Source of the DNA: an uncultured bacterium
GTDB lineage: Bacteria > Sysuimicrobiota > Sysuimicrobiia > Sysuimicrobiales > Sysuimicrobiaceae
Assembly (NCBI GenBank): GCA_938028835.1
Contig: CALIMJ010000010.1
Location: forward strand, 62,001 to 126,000
Direction of reading: 5' to 3'
DNA length: 64,000 nucleotides
Positions 41,375 through 49,738 of the stretch are shown piece by piece (position 1 is the first letter of the stretch; every line of letters begins with the position of its first letter). Under the pieces are notes generated by a model. That model did no database searches, had not been told where the DNA came from, and saw nothing but the letters and a program-made list of their open reading frames with translations. Made by a program: the position numbers and the translations under genes.

Positions 41375-42451
41375 TCAGGACGCCTCCACGCGGTTGCCCC
41401 CCGCCCGCTTGGCCCGGTACATGGCCTCGTCGGCGGCCCGCACCAGGGCGTCGGGGGTGTTGCCGTCGTCGGGGAAGACGGCGACGCCGAAGCTGGCGCT
41501 CAGCCGCAGCCCCTCCTCTAGGGACGTCTCCTCGATCCGTCTGCGGAGCCGCTCCGCTACCTGCAAGGCTGCCAGCTTAGGCGCGTGGGGCAGGACCAGT
41601 ACGAACTCCTCTCCCCCGAGCCGCGCGGGGAGGTCCATGCCGCGGCAGGCCTCCGTAGCCATGCGTGCCACCTGCCGGAGTACTTCGTCCCCGTAGGGGT
41701 GGCCGAACAGGTCGTTCACCTGCTTGAAGCCGTCCAGGTCCAGCAGCACCACGGACAGCGGGAACGAATACCGGGAAGCCTGCGCCAGCTCCCTCCGCAG
41801 GGTCTGGTACAGGGCCCTGTGGTTGGCCAGCCCCGTAAGCGGGTCCGTGAGGGCCAGCCGGCTCAGCTCCGCGTCCCGCTCCGCCCTCTGCACCGCCGCG
41901 GCCAGCAGGAGGGCGTACGCCTCCAGCAGGCTCCGGGAGTCCTCGGAAAACGCCTCCGGCTCGGTGCTGGCCACACTCAACACGCCCACGGTCTCGCTCA
42001 CTTCCGGCCGCAAGGGCAGCGCCAGCTCGCTGCGCACCCCCGCTGCGATCTCCAGGTACCTGGGGTCCCGCTGTACGTCGGGCGCGTAATACGGCCATCC
42101 GGTGTACGCCACCCACGCGGCCACTCCCTCTCGGCCCACGCGGTAACGCCGCCGGACGGCCTCCGGTGCCCAGCCCCGGTGGGCCGCGCACCACAGCTCC
42201 CGTGCCTCCCGGTCCAGGAGCAGGACCGCGGAGATCCGGTACCCGAACACGGTGTGGACCACCGTCAGGGCTTCCTCCAGAACCCCCTGCAGGTCCATGG
42301 GCCGCAGGATGCGCCGTGCGGCCTCCAGGAGGCTCTGCTGGGAGACCCGGGATCCCCGCCACGCGACCTCGTGCCGCAGGCTGAACCCCAAAACCCACGG
42401 CTCCCTCTGGAGCTGCGTGAGCGGCTCGTGCGCCAGCGAAACCCCGTGCAT
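41375..42451 (-). CDS. GAF-GGDEF diguanylate cyclase
   Basis: A 358-residue cytoplasmic signalling protein. A GAF sensor occupies about 45-190 (QGVLEEALTVVHTVFGYRISAVLL, then ELALPLRPEVSETVGVLSV). The GGDEF domain follows from about 200 (LTDPLTGLANHRALYQTL, LLDLDGFKQVNDLFGHPYGDEVL). The active-site motif is intact, GGEEF at 279-283, with an inhibitory RxxD (R270-GMD273) five residues upstream, so it should make cyclic di-GMP with product inhibition. ATG at 42451 gives the shortest sensible product; the frame runs on to 42949 under the divergent hydroxylase gene. It has no transmembrane segment, so it senses a cytoplasmic ligand. Confidence 0.9.
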   Translation of the reverse strand: MHGVSLAHEPLTQLQREPWVLGFSLRHEVAWRGSRVSQQSLLEAARRILRPMDLQGVLEEALTVVHTVFGYRISAVLLLDREARELWCAAHRGWAPEAVRRRYRVGREGVAAWVAYTGWPYYAPDVQRDPRYLEIAAGVRSELALPLRPEVSETVGVLSVASTEPEAFSEDSRSLLEAYALLLAAAVQRAERDAELSRLALTDPLTGLANHRALYQTLRRELAQASRYSFPLSVVLLDLDGFKQVNDLFGHPYGDEVLRQVARMATEACRGMDLPARLGGEEFVLVLPHAPKLAALQVAERLRRRIEETSLEEGLRLSASFGVAVFPDDGNTPDALVRAADEAMYRAKRAGGNRVEAS

Positions 42452-42602
42452 CCTTGACCACCCACCGTCCCGGGGGGCGCAGCAGCCCCTTTTCGGCGGG
42501 GATTCCGCAGCCGGGGGCAGATTTCCTGCCGCCCGGTAGGGTCTTCCTGGCCAGGCGGCGAATACAGAGGCTTTGTTCCGGACATTGCGAAGAGGGACGG
42601 CC

Positions 42603-44942
42603 ATGACCACCCGCTGGCTCGGCGCGCCCATCAAGCGCAACGAGGACCCTCGCCTTCTGGTGGGGCAGGGCCTGTTCGTAGATGACGTCCAGCTGCCGGG
42701 GATGCTGCACGCCGTGGTACTCCGCAGCCCCCACGCCCACGCCCGCATCCTGCGGATCGACGTCCGGCGGGCCCTCGAACACCCGGACGTGCTCCTGGTG
42801 CTCACCCACGCGGACCTTCCCCCTAGTCTCCGGGAGCCGCTACCCAAGCTGATCCCCCACCCAGACCTCAAGCACCACAAGACCCAGTACACGCTGGCCC
42901 CCGACAAGGTCCGGCACGTGGGCGAACCTGTGGCGTTCGTAGTGGCCACCAGCCGCTACGCGGCGGAAGACGCCGCAGAGCTCATCGAGGTGGACTACGA
43001 ACCCCTGCCGGCGGTGGTGGACCTGGAGGACGCCGCAGCCGGCCGGCCTGCCCTGGTGCATGAGGACATCGGCACCAACGTGGCTGCCCACTCCGTCCAG
43101 CGCGTGGGCGACTACGAGGCGGCGCGCGCCCGCGCGGATCTCGTCCTGGCGCGGCGCTTCGTGGTGGACCGGGGGTGCGCGTCGCCCATGGAAACCCGCG
43201 GGGTCGTTGCGCAGTGGGACCCCAGGGCACGCCAGCTGACGGTGTGGGACAGCACCCAGGCTCCCATCCCCATCCGGAACGGGCTGGCGGCGCTGTTCGG
43301 GCTGGCCCAGAAGGACGTGCGGGTGATCGCGCCGGACGTGGGCGGCGGCTTCGGGCCAAAGATCATGATGTTCTACCCCGAGGAGGTGCTGGTGCCTCTG
43401 GCGGCCATGCGGCTGGGCCGCCCCGTGAAGTGGATCGAGGACCGGCGGGAGCACTTCGTCGCCACCAACCACGAGCGCACCCAGATCCACCACGCGGAGA
43501 TCGCCCTGGACCGCGAGGGCCACATCCTCGGGGTCCGCACGGTGTTCCTACACGACGCGGGTGCGTACATCCCCTATGGCCTCATCGTCCCCATCGTGGC
43601 GGAGTGCACGCTGCCGGGGCCGTACCGGATCCCCAACTACCACGCGGAGTTCCGCGCGGTGTTCACCAACAAGACCATCGTGAGCCCGTACCGGGGTGCG
43701 GGTCGGCCCCACGGGGTGTTCGTCATGGAGCGGCTGCTGGACCTCGCCGCCCGCGAGCTCGGCATGGATCGCGCGGAGATCCGCCGCCGAAACTTCATCC
43801 AGCCTCACGAGTTCCCCTACGACGTGGGCTTGATCTACCAGGACAACGCGCCCCTAGTGTACGACAGCGGGAACTACCCCGCGGCCCTGGAACGCGCCCT
43901 GGAGGCGGTGGACTACCCCCGCTGGCCGGAGGAGAAGGCCCGCTACCGGGCCCAGGGCCGCCGGGTGGGGCTGGGGTTCGCGTGCTACGTGGAGGGCTCC
44001 GGCATCGGTCCGTACGAGGGCTGCCGCGTCACCGTGGAACCCTCAGGAAAGGTGTACGTGGCTACGGGCGTAGGCACCCAGGGCCAGGGCCACTTCACCT
44101 CCCTGGCCCAGGTGGTGGCGGAAGCCCTGGGCGTGGACGTCCGGGACGTCCACGTGGTCACCGGGGACACCGGCGCCTTCGGGTGGGGGACCGGGACGTT
44201 TGCCAGCCGGGCCGCGGTGGTGGCCGGCAGCGCGGTGCACCTGGCGGCCCAGGCGGTCCGGCAGAAGGCCCTGCAGGTGGCCGCCTCCCTGCTGGAGGCC
44301 AGTCCGGAGGACCTGGAGCTGGCAGACGGACAGGTCCGGGTGCGCGGGGCGCCGTCGCGCTCCGTGAGCCTAGGCGAGGTGGCCCGAGCGGCGAACCCGT
44401 TGCGGGGCGTGATCCCCTCGGAGTGGGAGGGACCGGGCCTGGAAGCCACCCGCTACTTCGCGCCGCCACGGGGGACCTTTTCCCACGGGGTCCACGCAGC
44501 GCTGGTGGAGGTGGACCCGGAAACCGCCACCCTGCGTTTCCTGCGGTACGTGGTGGTGCACGACTGCGGGACGATCCTCAACCCCCTTATCCTGGACGGC
44601 CAGATTCACGGTGGGGTAGCCCAGGGGATCGGGGGATCCTTCTTCGAGCGCCTGGTGTACGACGACTCCGGGCAGCTCCTGTCGGGCTCCTTCATGGACT
44701 TCCACATCCCCACCGCGGTGGAGATCCCGGAAATCGAGGTGATCCACCAGGAGACCCCCTCGCCCCTGAACCCCATCGGCGCCAAGGGGGCGGGGGAAGG
44801 AGGCGTGATCCCGGTTCCCGCGCTTGTGGCACAGGCCATCGAGGACGCCCTAGACGATCTGGAGCTGGAGATCCTCCGCATGCCGCTGCATCCGGACGCC
44901 CTGTTCGAACTGATCCAGAAAGCTACCCGGAGGGGATCATGA
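42603..44942 (+). CDS. Molybdenum hydroxylase large subunit (xanthine dehydrogenase / form II CoxL-like)
   Basis: A 779-residue molybdopterin-binding subunit. It starts WLGAPIKRNEDPRLLVGQGLFVDDVQLPGMLHAVVLRSPHAHARI, the standard family N-terminus, with VGEPVAFVVA and the ADLVLARRFVVDRGCASPMETRG region. The Mo site includes PDVGGGFGPKIMMFYPEE and, near residue 362, SPYRGAGRPHGVFVMERLLD. AYRGAGR is the form II signature, distinct from the VAYRCSFR of true CO dehydrogenase. The terminal GAKGAGEGGVIPVPA carries the conserved glutamate. It likely hydroxylates a purine or other heterocycle or aldehyde. ATG at 42603 follows GAGGGA. It is the first of an overlapping four-gene operon. Confidence 0.92.
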   Translation: MTTRWLGAPIKRNEDPRLLVGQGLFVDDVQLPGMLHAVVLRSPHAHARILRIDVRRALEHPDVLLVLTHADLPPSLREPLPKLIPHPDLKHHKTQYTLAPDKVRHVGEPVAFVVATSRYAAEDAAELIEVDYEPLPAVVDLEDAAAGRPALVHEDIGTNVAAHSVQRVGDYEAARARADLVLARRFVVDRGCASPMETRGVVAQWDPRARQLTVWDSTQAPIPIRNGLAALFGLAQKDVRVIAPDVGGGFGPKIMMFYPEEVLVPLAAMRLGRPVKWIEDRREHFVATNHERTQIHHAEIALDREGHILGVRTVFLHDAGAYIPYGLIVPIVAECTLPGPYRIPNYHAEFRAVFTNKTIVSPYRGAGRPHGVFVMERLLDLAARELGMDRAEIRRRNFIQPHEFPYDVGLIYQDNAPLVYDSGNYPAALERALEAVDYPRWPEEKARYRAQGRRVGLGFACYVEGSGIGPYEGCRVTVEPSGKVYVATGVGTQGQGHFTSLAQVVAEALGVDVRDVHVVTGDTGAFGWGTGTFASRAAVVAGSAVHLAAQAVRQKALQVAASLLEASPEDLELADGQVRVRGAPSRSVSLGEVARAANPLRGVIPSEWEGPGLEATRYFAPPRGTFSHGVHAALVEVDPETATLRFLRYVVVHDCGTILNPLILDGQIHGGVAQGIGGSFFERLVYDDSGQLLSGSFMDFHIPTAVEIPEIEVIHQETPSPLNPIGAKGAGEGGVIPVPALVAQAIEDALDDLELEILRMPLHPDALFELIQKATRRGS

Positions 44943-45382
44943 GGATCGAGGGGACCGAGACCCTGCACGCACCCCGGGATCGCGTGTGGGCATTGCTGGA
45001 CGACCCGCAGGCCCTGGCCAGCTGCACGCCCGGCATGCAAGAGCTCCGGCCCACGGGCCCTGACGAGTTCGAGGCGGTGCTGTCCATCGGGATCGCCGCG
45101 GTCCGGGGCACGTACAAGGGGAAGCTCCGGATTACCGAGCGCACCCCGCCCGAACGCTACGCCGTGCAGGTGGAGGGTACCAGCGGCGCGGGCTTCGTGC
45201 GGGCCGTGGGGGTGCTGGAGCTGGAAGACCAGGGGGCACAGACCGGCGTGCGCTGGTCCGGAGAGGTGCAGGTGGGAGGCGCCCTGACCCTCGGCAGCCG
45301 CATGATCCCGGGCATCGCCCGCATGCTGGCCGGCCAGTTCTTCCAGTGCCTGGACCGAAAGCTGCAGGAGGGCTCCCCGTGA
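44939..45382 (+). CDS. CoxG-like SRPBCC protein
   Basis: A 147-residue member of the CoxG/carbon-monoxide dehydrogenase subunit G family (SRPBCC fold). The sequence begins RIEGTETLHAPRDRVWALLDDPQALASCTPGMQEL, then ISIGIAAVRGTYKGKLRI-like strands, and ends LGSRMIPGIARMLAGQFFQCLDRKL. In Oligotropha CoxG recruits the dehydrogenase to the membrane. It lacks the long membrane-anchoring C-terminal tail of some CoxG proteins. ATG at 44939 overlaps the large-subunit stop (ATGA) and its own stop overlaps the next gene. Confidence 0.87.
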   Translation: MRIEGTETLHAPRDRVWALLDDPQALASCTPGMQELRPTGPDEFEAVLSIGIAAVRGTYKGKLRITERTPPERYAVQVEGTSGAGFVRAVGVLELEDQGAQTGVRWSGEVQVGGALTLGSRMIPGIARMLAGQFFQCLDRKLQEGSP

Positions 45383-46266
45383 AGCCGCCGGTTTTCGACT
45401 ACCAGGACCCCGCATCGGTGGAGGAGGCGGTGGACGTTCTCGCACGCCACGGAGCGGCCGCGAAGGTGCTGGCAGGCGGCCAGAGCCTCGTGCCCCTGCT
45501 GAACCTACGGCTGGCGCGTCCGGAGGTGGTGGTGGACATTAACCGCATCGACGCGCTGGACTACCTGACCGAGGAGTCTGGCTGGTTGCGGGTGGGCGCC
45601 CGGGTCCGCCAGCGTCGGCTGGAGCGGGAAGGGGACGTGCGGCGCACGGTCCCCCTGCTGGCGGAGGCGGTGCGGTTCGTGGGCCACCCGCAGATCCGGA
45701 ACCGGGGCACGGTCTGCGGAAGCTTGGCTCACGCGGACCCCGCGGCGGAGCTGCCGGCGGCAGCGGTAGCGGTGGGCGCGCGGCTGGTGGCCCACAGCCG
45801 GTCCGGGATCCGGGAGATCCCTGCCGAGGAGTTCTTCACCGGGCCTCTCACCACGGCTCTCCGGCCCGACGAGCTGCTGGTGGAGGCACGTTTCCCGTGC
45901 ACCGGTCCGGACTGGGGCTGGGCCTTCCTGGAGGTGAGCAACCGCCACGGCGACTACGCGCTGTGCGGGGTGGCCGCGGGCGTGCGGGCCCGAGACGGAC
46001 GGGTTCAGGACGCCCGGCTGGCGTACGCGGGCGCAGGTCCGGTGCCGGTCCGGCTGCGCCAAGCCGAGGTAGCCCTGGTGGAACACGCGGACCTGGAGGA
46101 GGGGATCCGGGCCGCCGCCGCGGAGGCGCGCCGCGTTCTCCGCCCGGACGGAGACCTCCACGCCTCCAGTGAGTTCCGGCGGCACCTGGCCGCGGTGCTG
46201 ACCGCGCGCGCGCTCCGGCTCGCCTGGAGTCGCGCCAGTACCTGCTCCGGAGGCGCCCATGCGTGA
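45379..46266 (+). CDS. Molybdenum hydroxylase FAD-binding subunit (CoxM/XdhB-like)
   Basis: A 295-residue flavin subunit. It begins VFDYQDPASVEEAVDVLARHGAAAKVLAGGQSLVPLLNLRLARPEVVVDINRI, the FAD-binding AGGQSL-P element. RFVGHPQIRNRGTVCGSLAHADPAAELPAAAVA follows, the second FAD site (TxGG/CGS-x-A-x-A-D-P). The C-terminal domain has FLEVSNRHGDYALCGVAA and EFRRHLAAVLTARAL. It relays electrons from the 2Fe-2S subunit to an acceptor. GTG at 45379 overlaps the CoxG-like stop; the end overlaps the small-subunit ATG by 8 bp. Confidence 0.92.
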   Translation: MKPPVFDYQDPASVEEAVDVLARHGAAAKVLAGGQSLVPLLNLRLARPEVVVDINRIDALDYLTEESGWLRVGARVRQRRLEREGDVRRTVPLLAEAVRFVGHPQIRNRGTVCGSLAHADPAAELPAAAVAVGARLVAHSRSGIREIPAEEFFTGPLTTALRPDELLVEARFPCTGPDWGWAFLEVSNRHGDYALCGVAAGVRARDGRVQDARLAYAGAGPVPVRLRQAEVALVEHADLEEGIRAAAAEARRVLRPDGDLHASSEFRRHLAAVLTARALRLAWSRASTCSGGAHA

Positions 46267-46747
46267 GCCCCTGCGGACGGTCCAGCTCGAGGTGAACGGC
46301 AAAGCTTACACGGTGACGGTGCCCGTCCGCAAGACGCTGGCAGACGTCCTTCGGGAGGACCTGCAGCTCACCGGCACCCACGTGGGCTGCGAGCAGGGCG
46401 TGTGCGGCGCGTGTACGGTGTGGCTGGACGGTGAGCCTGTGCGGTCGTGCCTGTTGCTGGCGGTCCAGGCTGCCGGCCACCGGGTGACGACGGTGGAGGC
46501 CCTGGGTACCGTGGACCGGCTCCACCCCGTACAGGAGGCCTTCTGGGAGAACCACGGGCTGCAGTGCGGGTTCTGCACGCCGGGGATCCTGATGACGGTG
46601 GCGGCCTTCCTGCGGGAGCACCCCGCCCCCTCCCGCCAGGAGATCCGGGAAGTTCTCGCAGGCCACCTCTGCCGGTGCACCGGTTACCAGAACATCGTGC
46701 GGGCGGTGGAGGACGCGGCACGCCGTCTGCAGGCTCGCCGCACCTGA
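46259..46747 (+). CDS. Molybdenum hydroxylase 2Fe-2S subunit (CoxS/XdhC-like)
   Basis: A 162-residue small subunit with two 2Fe-2S clusters. The N-terminal plant-ferredoxin-type cluster uses C44, C49, C52 and C64 (HVGCEQGVCGACTVWLDGEPVRSC). The C-terminal helical cluster uses C103, C106, C138 and C140 (LQCGFCTPGILMTVAAF, GHLCRCTGYQNI). This set of eight cysteines is complete, so electron transfer should work. The subunit order L-G-M-S is unlike the M-S-L order of CO dehydrogenase. The AllH-like gene begins 6 bp after its stop. Confidence 0.95.
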   Translation: MREPLRTVQLEVNGKAYTVTVPVRKTLADVLREDLQLTGTHVGCEQGVCGACTVWLDGEPVRSCLLLAVQAAGHRVTTVEALGTVDRLHPVQEAFWENHGLQCGFCTPGILMTVAAFLREHPAPSRQEIREVLAGHLCRCTGYQNIVRAVEDAARRLQARRT

Positions 46748-46753
46748 AGCGTC

Positions 46754-47587
46754 GTGCGCGTCCTCGCGTACCCCTCTTGGCTTGAGCCGCTCCGCGCCCG
46801 GGGCGCACAAGGCCGGGTGCTGGCCACCTTCCGCCGCAGCGCCTACGTGGCCTTCTCCGGGCTCGAGGAGGCGGTGGCCGCGCTGGTGGCGCCAGACCTC
46901 GGTCGGGGGCCGTTGAGTCTGCCGACCGACGGCGTCTTATGGGCGTGCCTGCGGCCCGGGGATCCCGTGCGGATCGCCTCCTCCTGCCTGCAAGCGGGCG
47001 ATCAGACTCTGCACCTGGACGGTGCGGAGCCGTGGGACCCTACGCTGCCCCGCGTCCGGCCCCAGCCCGCACAGGTGCGCCGTTGCTGCGAGTGGCTGGT
47101 GGCGTCGGCTCCCCCGGAAAGCCTCGCACCCGTGGTCCCCCACCTGGTGGAAGGCCGCGGCCCCGCCCTACGCGACTGGCAGCGAAGGGCTCTGGAGGGA
47201 GCCCAGGCCCTCGCTGCGGGTGCGTATGCGTCCGGCTGCGAGCTGCTGTGCGGCCTCGGCCCAGGGCTCACGCCCAGCGGGGACGACTTCCTGTGCGGCT
47301 GGATGCTGGCCCTCTACCTGCACGGCCGGCCGCGGGAGACGCTGCTGCAACACGTGCGGGGCACCCACCGCATCGCCCGAGCCTACCTGCGGGCCGCCGC
47401 CGCCGGGTTTGCCTCCGAAGCGTGGCACCGCTTCGCGGCCTCCCTGCAAGGAGGACACTGGGTCGCGGCCGCTCGGGAGGTCCTGTTGGCCGGTGAGACC
47501 TCCGGCGCGGACACCCTCGCGGGCTTCCTGGCGGGACTGGTGGCTGGCGCGGGCTCCCGACCGGCTCGGTCCGTCCCGGTACCGTAG
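46754..47587 (+). CDS. DUF2877 protein (AllH-like, oxamate carbamoyltransferase type)
   Basis: A 277-residue DUF2877 protein. Its family signature ELLCGLGPGLTPSGDDFLCGWMLALYLHG is at about 163-191, with a nearby THRIARAYLRAAAAGFASEAWH and GETSGADTLAGFLAGL. E. coli YlbF (AllH) belongs to this family and works with FdrA (AllF) and YlbE (AllG, DUF1116) in the carbamoyl-transfer step of allantoin breakdown. Genes for the other two partners lie at the end of this window (61.5-64 kb). Here it is attached to the molybdenum hydroxylase operon, 6 bp after the iron-sulfur subunit. GTG at 46754 has no strong ribosome binding site, fitting coupling. Confidence 0.85.
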   Translation: MRVLAYPSWLEPLRARGAQGRVLATFRRSAYVAFSGLEEAVAALVAPDLGRGPLSLPTDGVLWACLRPGDPVRIASSCLQAGDQTLHLDGAEPWDPTLPRVRPQPAQVRRCCEWLVASAPPESLAPVVPHLVEGRGPALRDWQRRALEGAQALAAGAYASGCELLCGLGPGLTPSGDDFLCGWMLALYLHGRPRETLLQHVRGTHRIARAYLRAAAAGFASEAWHRFAASLQGGHWVAAAREVLLAGETSGADTLAGFLAGLVAGAGSRPARSVPVP

Positions 47588-47590
47588 AAT
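47585..47590 (+). promoter_or_regulatory. Probable -10 element (TAGAAT), leaderless start for the lipid-kinase gene
   Basis: TAGAAT in ACCGTAGAATGGGC lies exactly six bases before GTG 47597, so the predicted transcription start falls on the start codon. It overlaps the end of the DUF2877 gene. No good -35 is seen. Confidence 0.4.
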
Positions 47591-47596
47591 GGGCTT

Positions 47597-48571
47597 GTGG
47601 TGCAGCCGCTGCTTCTGGTGGTCAACCCGTACGCGGGTGGCGGACGGATCGCGGACGCGCTGCCCCTGGTGACGCGGGTGCTCCGCGGCCGGGGCGTGGC
47701 CTACGAGGTCCAGCAGGCCGCGGGCTTCCACGCCCTCGCGGAGGCCGCGGAGCGCGGCAGCCGGGCCGGGTTTCCCGCGGTGGTGGCGGTAGGCGGGGAC
47801 GGCACCGTAAACGCGGTGGTGAACGGGGTGATGCGGGCAGGCGGACGCAGTGCGGTGGGGATCATTCCCGCGGGCACGGCCAACGAGTTCGTGCGGGGGT
47901 TGCCCATCCCTCGGAGCCTGCAGCGGGCCACGCAGGCCCTGATCCACGCGGAGCCCGCGGCCTTCGATGTGGCGGAGGCCAACGGCCGATTCTTCGCCAA
48001 CGTCTTCGGGATCGGCTTCGACGCGCGGGTGGCGGTGGGCGCGAACCGCCTTCGGGACCGGCGCATCCTGCGGGGCCGCGCGGTCTACTTCCTGGCGAGC
48101 CTGCTGGAGCTGGTGGGCGGCCGCGACCCCCTCGAGGTAGAGGTCACCACCGAGTCCGAGCGGTTTACGGGCCGGGTCTTGCTGGTGGCGGTGGTGAACG
48201 GACGCATGTACGGAGAGCGGGTGGCCGCTCTGCCCACCCCGAGTCTCCGGGACGGGTTGCTGGACCTGTACATCATCCAGGAGATGCGCCGCATGCGATC
48301 CCTGAACGCGGCGCTGAAGATGCTCCGCAGATCCCCCCTCCCGGAAATCGTGATCCAGAGGTGCCGCCGGGTCACCGTGGACGCGGACCGGCCCGTGGAG
48401 ACCCACGTGGACGGGAACCCCATGGAGGCAGCGCGGAGGATTCAGGCCCGGGTGCTCCCCCGTGCCCTGCGGATCCTGCTGCCGCCCGACTCCCTTCCGT
48501 GGAAGGCCGCGGAGGACGCCGGCCAGTGGACCCCGGGAATCGCGCCGGCGATCTCCGGGGAGGTCCCGTAG
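47597..48571 (+). CDS. Diacylglycerol/sphingosine kinase-family lipid kinase (YegS/DgkB-like)
   Basis: A 324-residue kinase of the DAGK catalytic family. It begins QPLLLVVNPYAGGGRIADAL; the nucleotide-binding GGDGTVN is at 66-72, followed by GIIPAGTANEFVRGLPIPR. The C-terminal beta domain carries FFANVFGIGFDARV, VAVVNGRMYGERVAALPTPSLRDGLLDLYIIQ and a final THVDGNPM. It should phosphorylate diacylglycerol or a similar lipid at the membrane surface. It lies 3 bp from the glycosyltransferase gene, which uses diacylglycerol-type acceptors, so the two may act on the same lipid pool. GTG at 47600 is an equally possible start. Confidence 0.9.
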   Translation: MVQPLLLVVNPYAGGGRIADALPLVTRVLRGRGVAYEVQQAAGFHALAEAAERGSRAGFPAVVAVGGDGTVNAVVNGVMRAGGRSAVGIIPAGTANEFVRGLPIPRSLQRATQALIHAEPAAFDVAEANGRFFANVFGIGFDARVAVGANRLRDRRILRGRAVYFLASLLELVGGRDPLEVEVTTESERFTGRVLLVAVVNGRMYGERVAALPTPSLRDGLLDLYIIQEMRRMRSLNAALKMLRRSPLPEIVIQRCRRVTVDADRPVETHVDGNPMEAARRIQARVLPRALRILLPPDSLPWKAAEDAGQWTPGIAPAISGEVP

Positions 48572-48574
48572 GCC

Positions 48575-49738
48575 ATGGATCGCGTCCCTTCCTCCCAGGT
48601 GCCGTCCTTCCTGGTGCTCTCCGCCTCCTACGGGGGCGGACACCAGCGGGTGGCGGAGGTCCTGGCAGACGCCTGGCGCCGCTCGTTGCCACGGGTCCGG
48701 GTGGACGTGGTAGATTTCTTCGAACAGTTCGTGAACCCCGCGGTGAACCGGCTCACCCGATCCCTGTACGTCCGCAGCGTCCGTCACGCGCCGCGCCTGT
48801 GGGGCGCGTTCTACTACGCCACCGGCAACATCCGACCGGATTCCCCCACGCAGCGGTTCATCAACCGCCTGGGGAAGACCCGGCTGCTGGCGTACCTCCG
48901 GCAACGCGGCCCCCACGTGGTCGTCTCCGTTCACCCCACACCCGCGGGCTCCCTGTCCGAGCTCAAGGGGGAGGGGAAGGCGTCGCAACCCTCCGCGGTG
49001 GTGCTGACCGACTACGCGGTGCACTCCCAGTGGATCCACCCGCACGTGGACCTGTACTGCGTGGCTTCCGAGGAGGTCCGCGCAGGACTGACCGACCGTG
49101 GGGTGCCGGCCAGCCGCATCCGGGTCACGGGCATCCCCGTGGATCCCGCGTTCGCACAGCCGGTGGACCGGGCCCAGGTGGCAAGCCGGCTGGGCGTGGA
49201 CCCTGCGCGGACCACGGTGCTGGTGATGGCGGGGGCCTACGCGATGCTGGGGGGCATCCTGGATGTCCACCGGGCGCTGTCGGCGCTCCCACAGCCGGTC
49301 CAGGCGGTGTTCGTGTGCGGGCGGGACGAGGCGTTGGTGGCGCGCCTGAGGCAGCGCAGCCGGCGCCGGCCGGACTTCCACGTGTACGGGTTCGTGTCCA
49401 ACGTGCACGAGTGGATGGCGGTGGCGGACCTGCTGGTGACCAAGGCCGGCGGGATCACCGTGTCCGAGGCGTTGGTGCGGGAGCTGCCCATGGTCATCTA
49501 CCGCCCCATCCCCGGCCAGGAGGAGTGGAATACGCGGATGCTGGTGGCCTCCGGAGCGGCACGGGTGGCGCGGGACCCGGAGGAGCTCCGGCGGGTCGTG
49601 GTCCAGCTGGTGAGCGACCCCGCGGCGCTGGAGTCCATGCGGGCCGCGGCCCGGAGGGTGCGCAGGCCCCGAGCGGCCCAGGAGGCCGCGGAGGCGATCA
49701 CCCAACTTCTCCCGGAGGCGTTGCGGGGTGCGCGGTAA
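48575..49738 (+). CDS. GT28-family glycosyltransferase (MGDG synthase/UgtP-like)
   Basis: A 387-residue glycosyltransferase of the MurG/MGDG-synthase fold. The N-terminal domain starts FLVLSASYGGGHQRVAEVLADAW, the S-A-S-x-G-x-G-H motif of MGDG synthases and UgtP, then VDVVDFFEQFVNP. The C-terminal donor-binding domain has VLVMAGAYAMLGGILDV, FVSNVHEWMAVADLLVTKAGGITVSEAL and PIPGQEEWN. It would move a hexose from a nucleotide sugar to diacylglycerol, making membrane glycolipid. It overlaps the MFS gene by 11 bp. Sugar donor and anomeric outcome cannot be read from sequence. Confidence 0.9.
   Translation: MDRVPSSQVPSFLVLSASYGGGHQRVAEVLADAWRRSLPRVRVDVVDFFEQFVNPAVNRLTRSLYVRSVRHAPRLWGAFYYATGNIRPDSPTQRFINRLGKTRLLAYLRQRGPHVVVSVHPTPAGSLSELKGEGKASQPSAVVLTDYAVHSQWIHPHVDLYCVASEEVRAGLTDRGVPASRIRVTGIPVDPAFAQPVDRAQVASRLGVDPARTTVLVMAGAYAMLGGILDVHRALSALPQPVQAVFVCGRDEALVARLRQRSRRRPDFHVYGFVSNVHEWMAVADLLVTKAGGITVSEALVRELPMVIYRPIPGQEEWNTRMLVASGAARVARDPEELRRVVVQLVSDPAALESMRAAARRVRRPRAAQEAAEAITQLLPEALRGAR

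Noticed and set aside
42603-46747. Aerobic CO dehydrogenase
   Set aside because: The large subunit has the form II PYRGAGR motif and not the CO-specific VAYRCSFR; gene order also differs.
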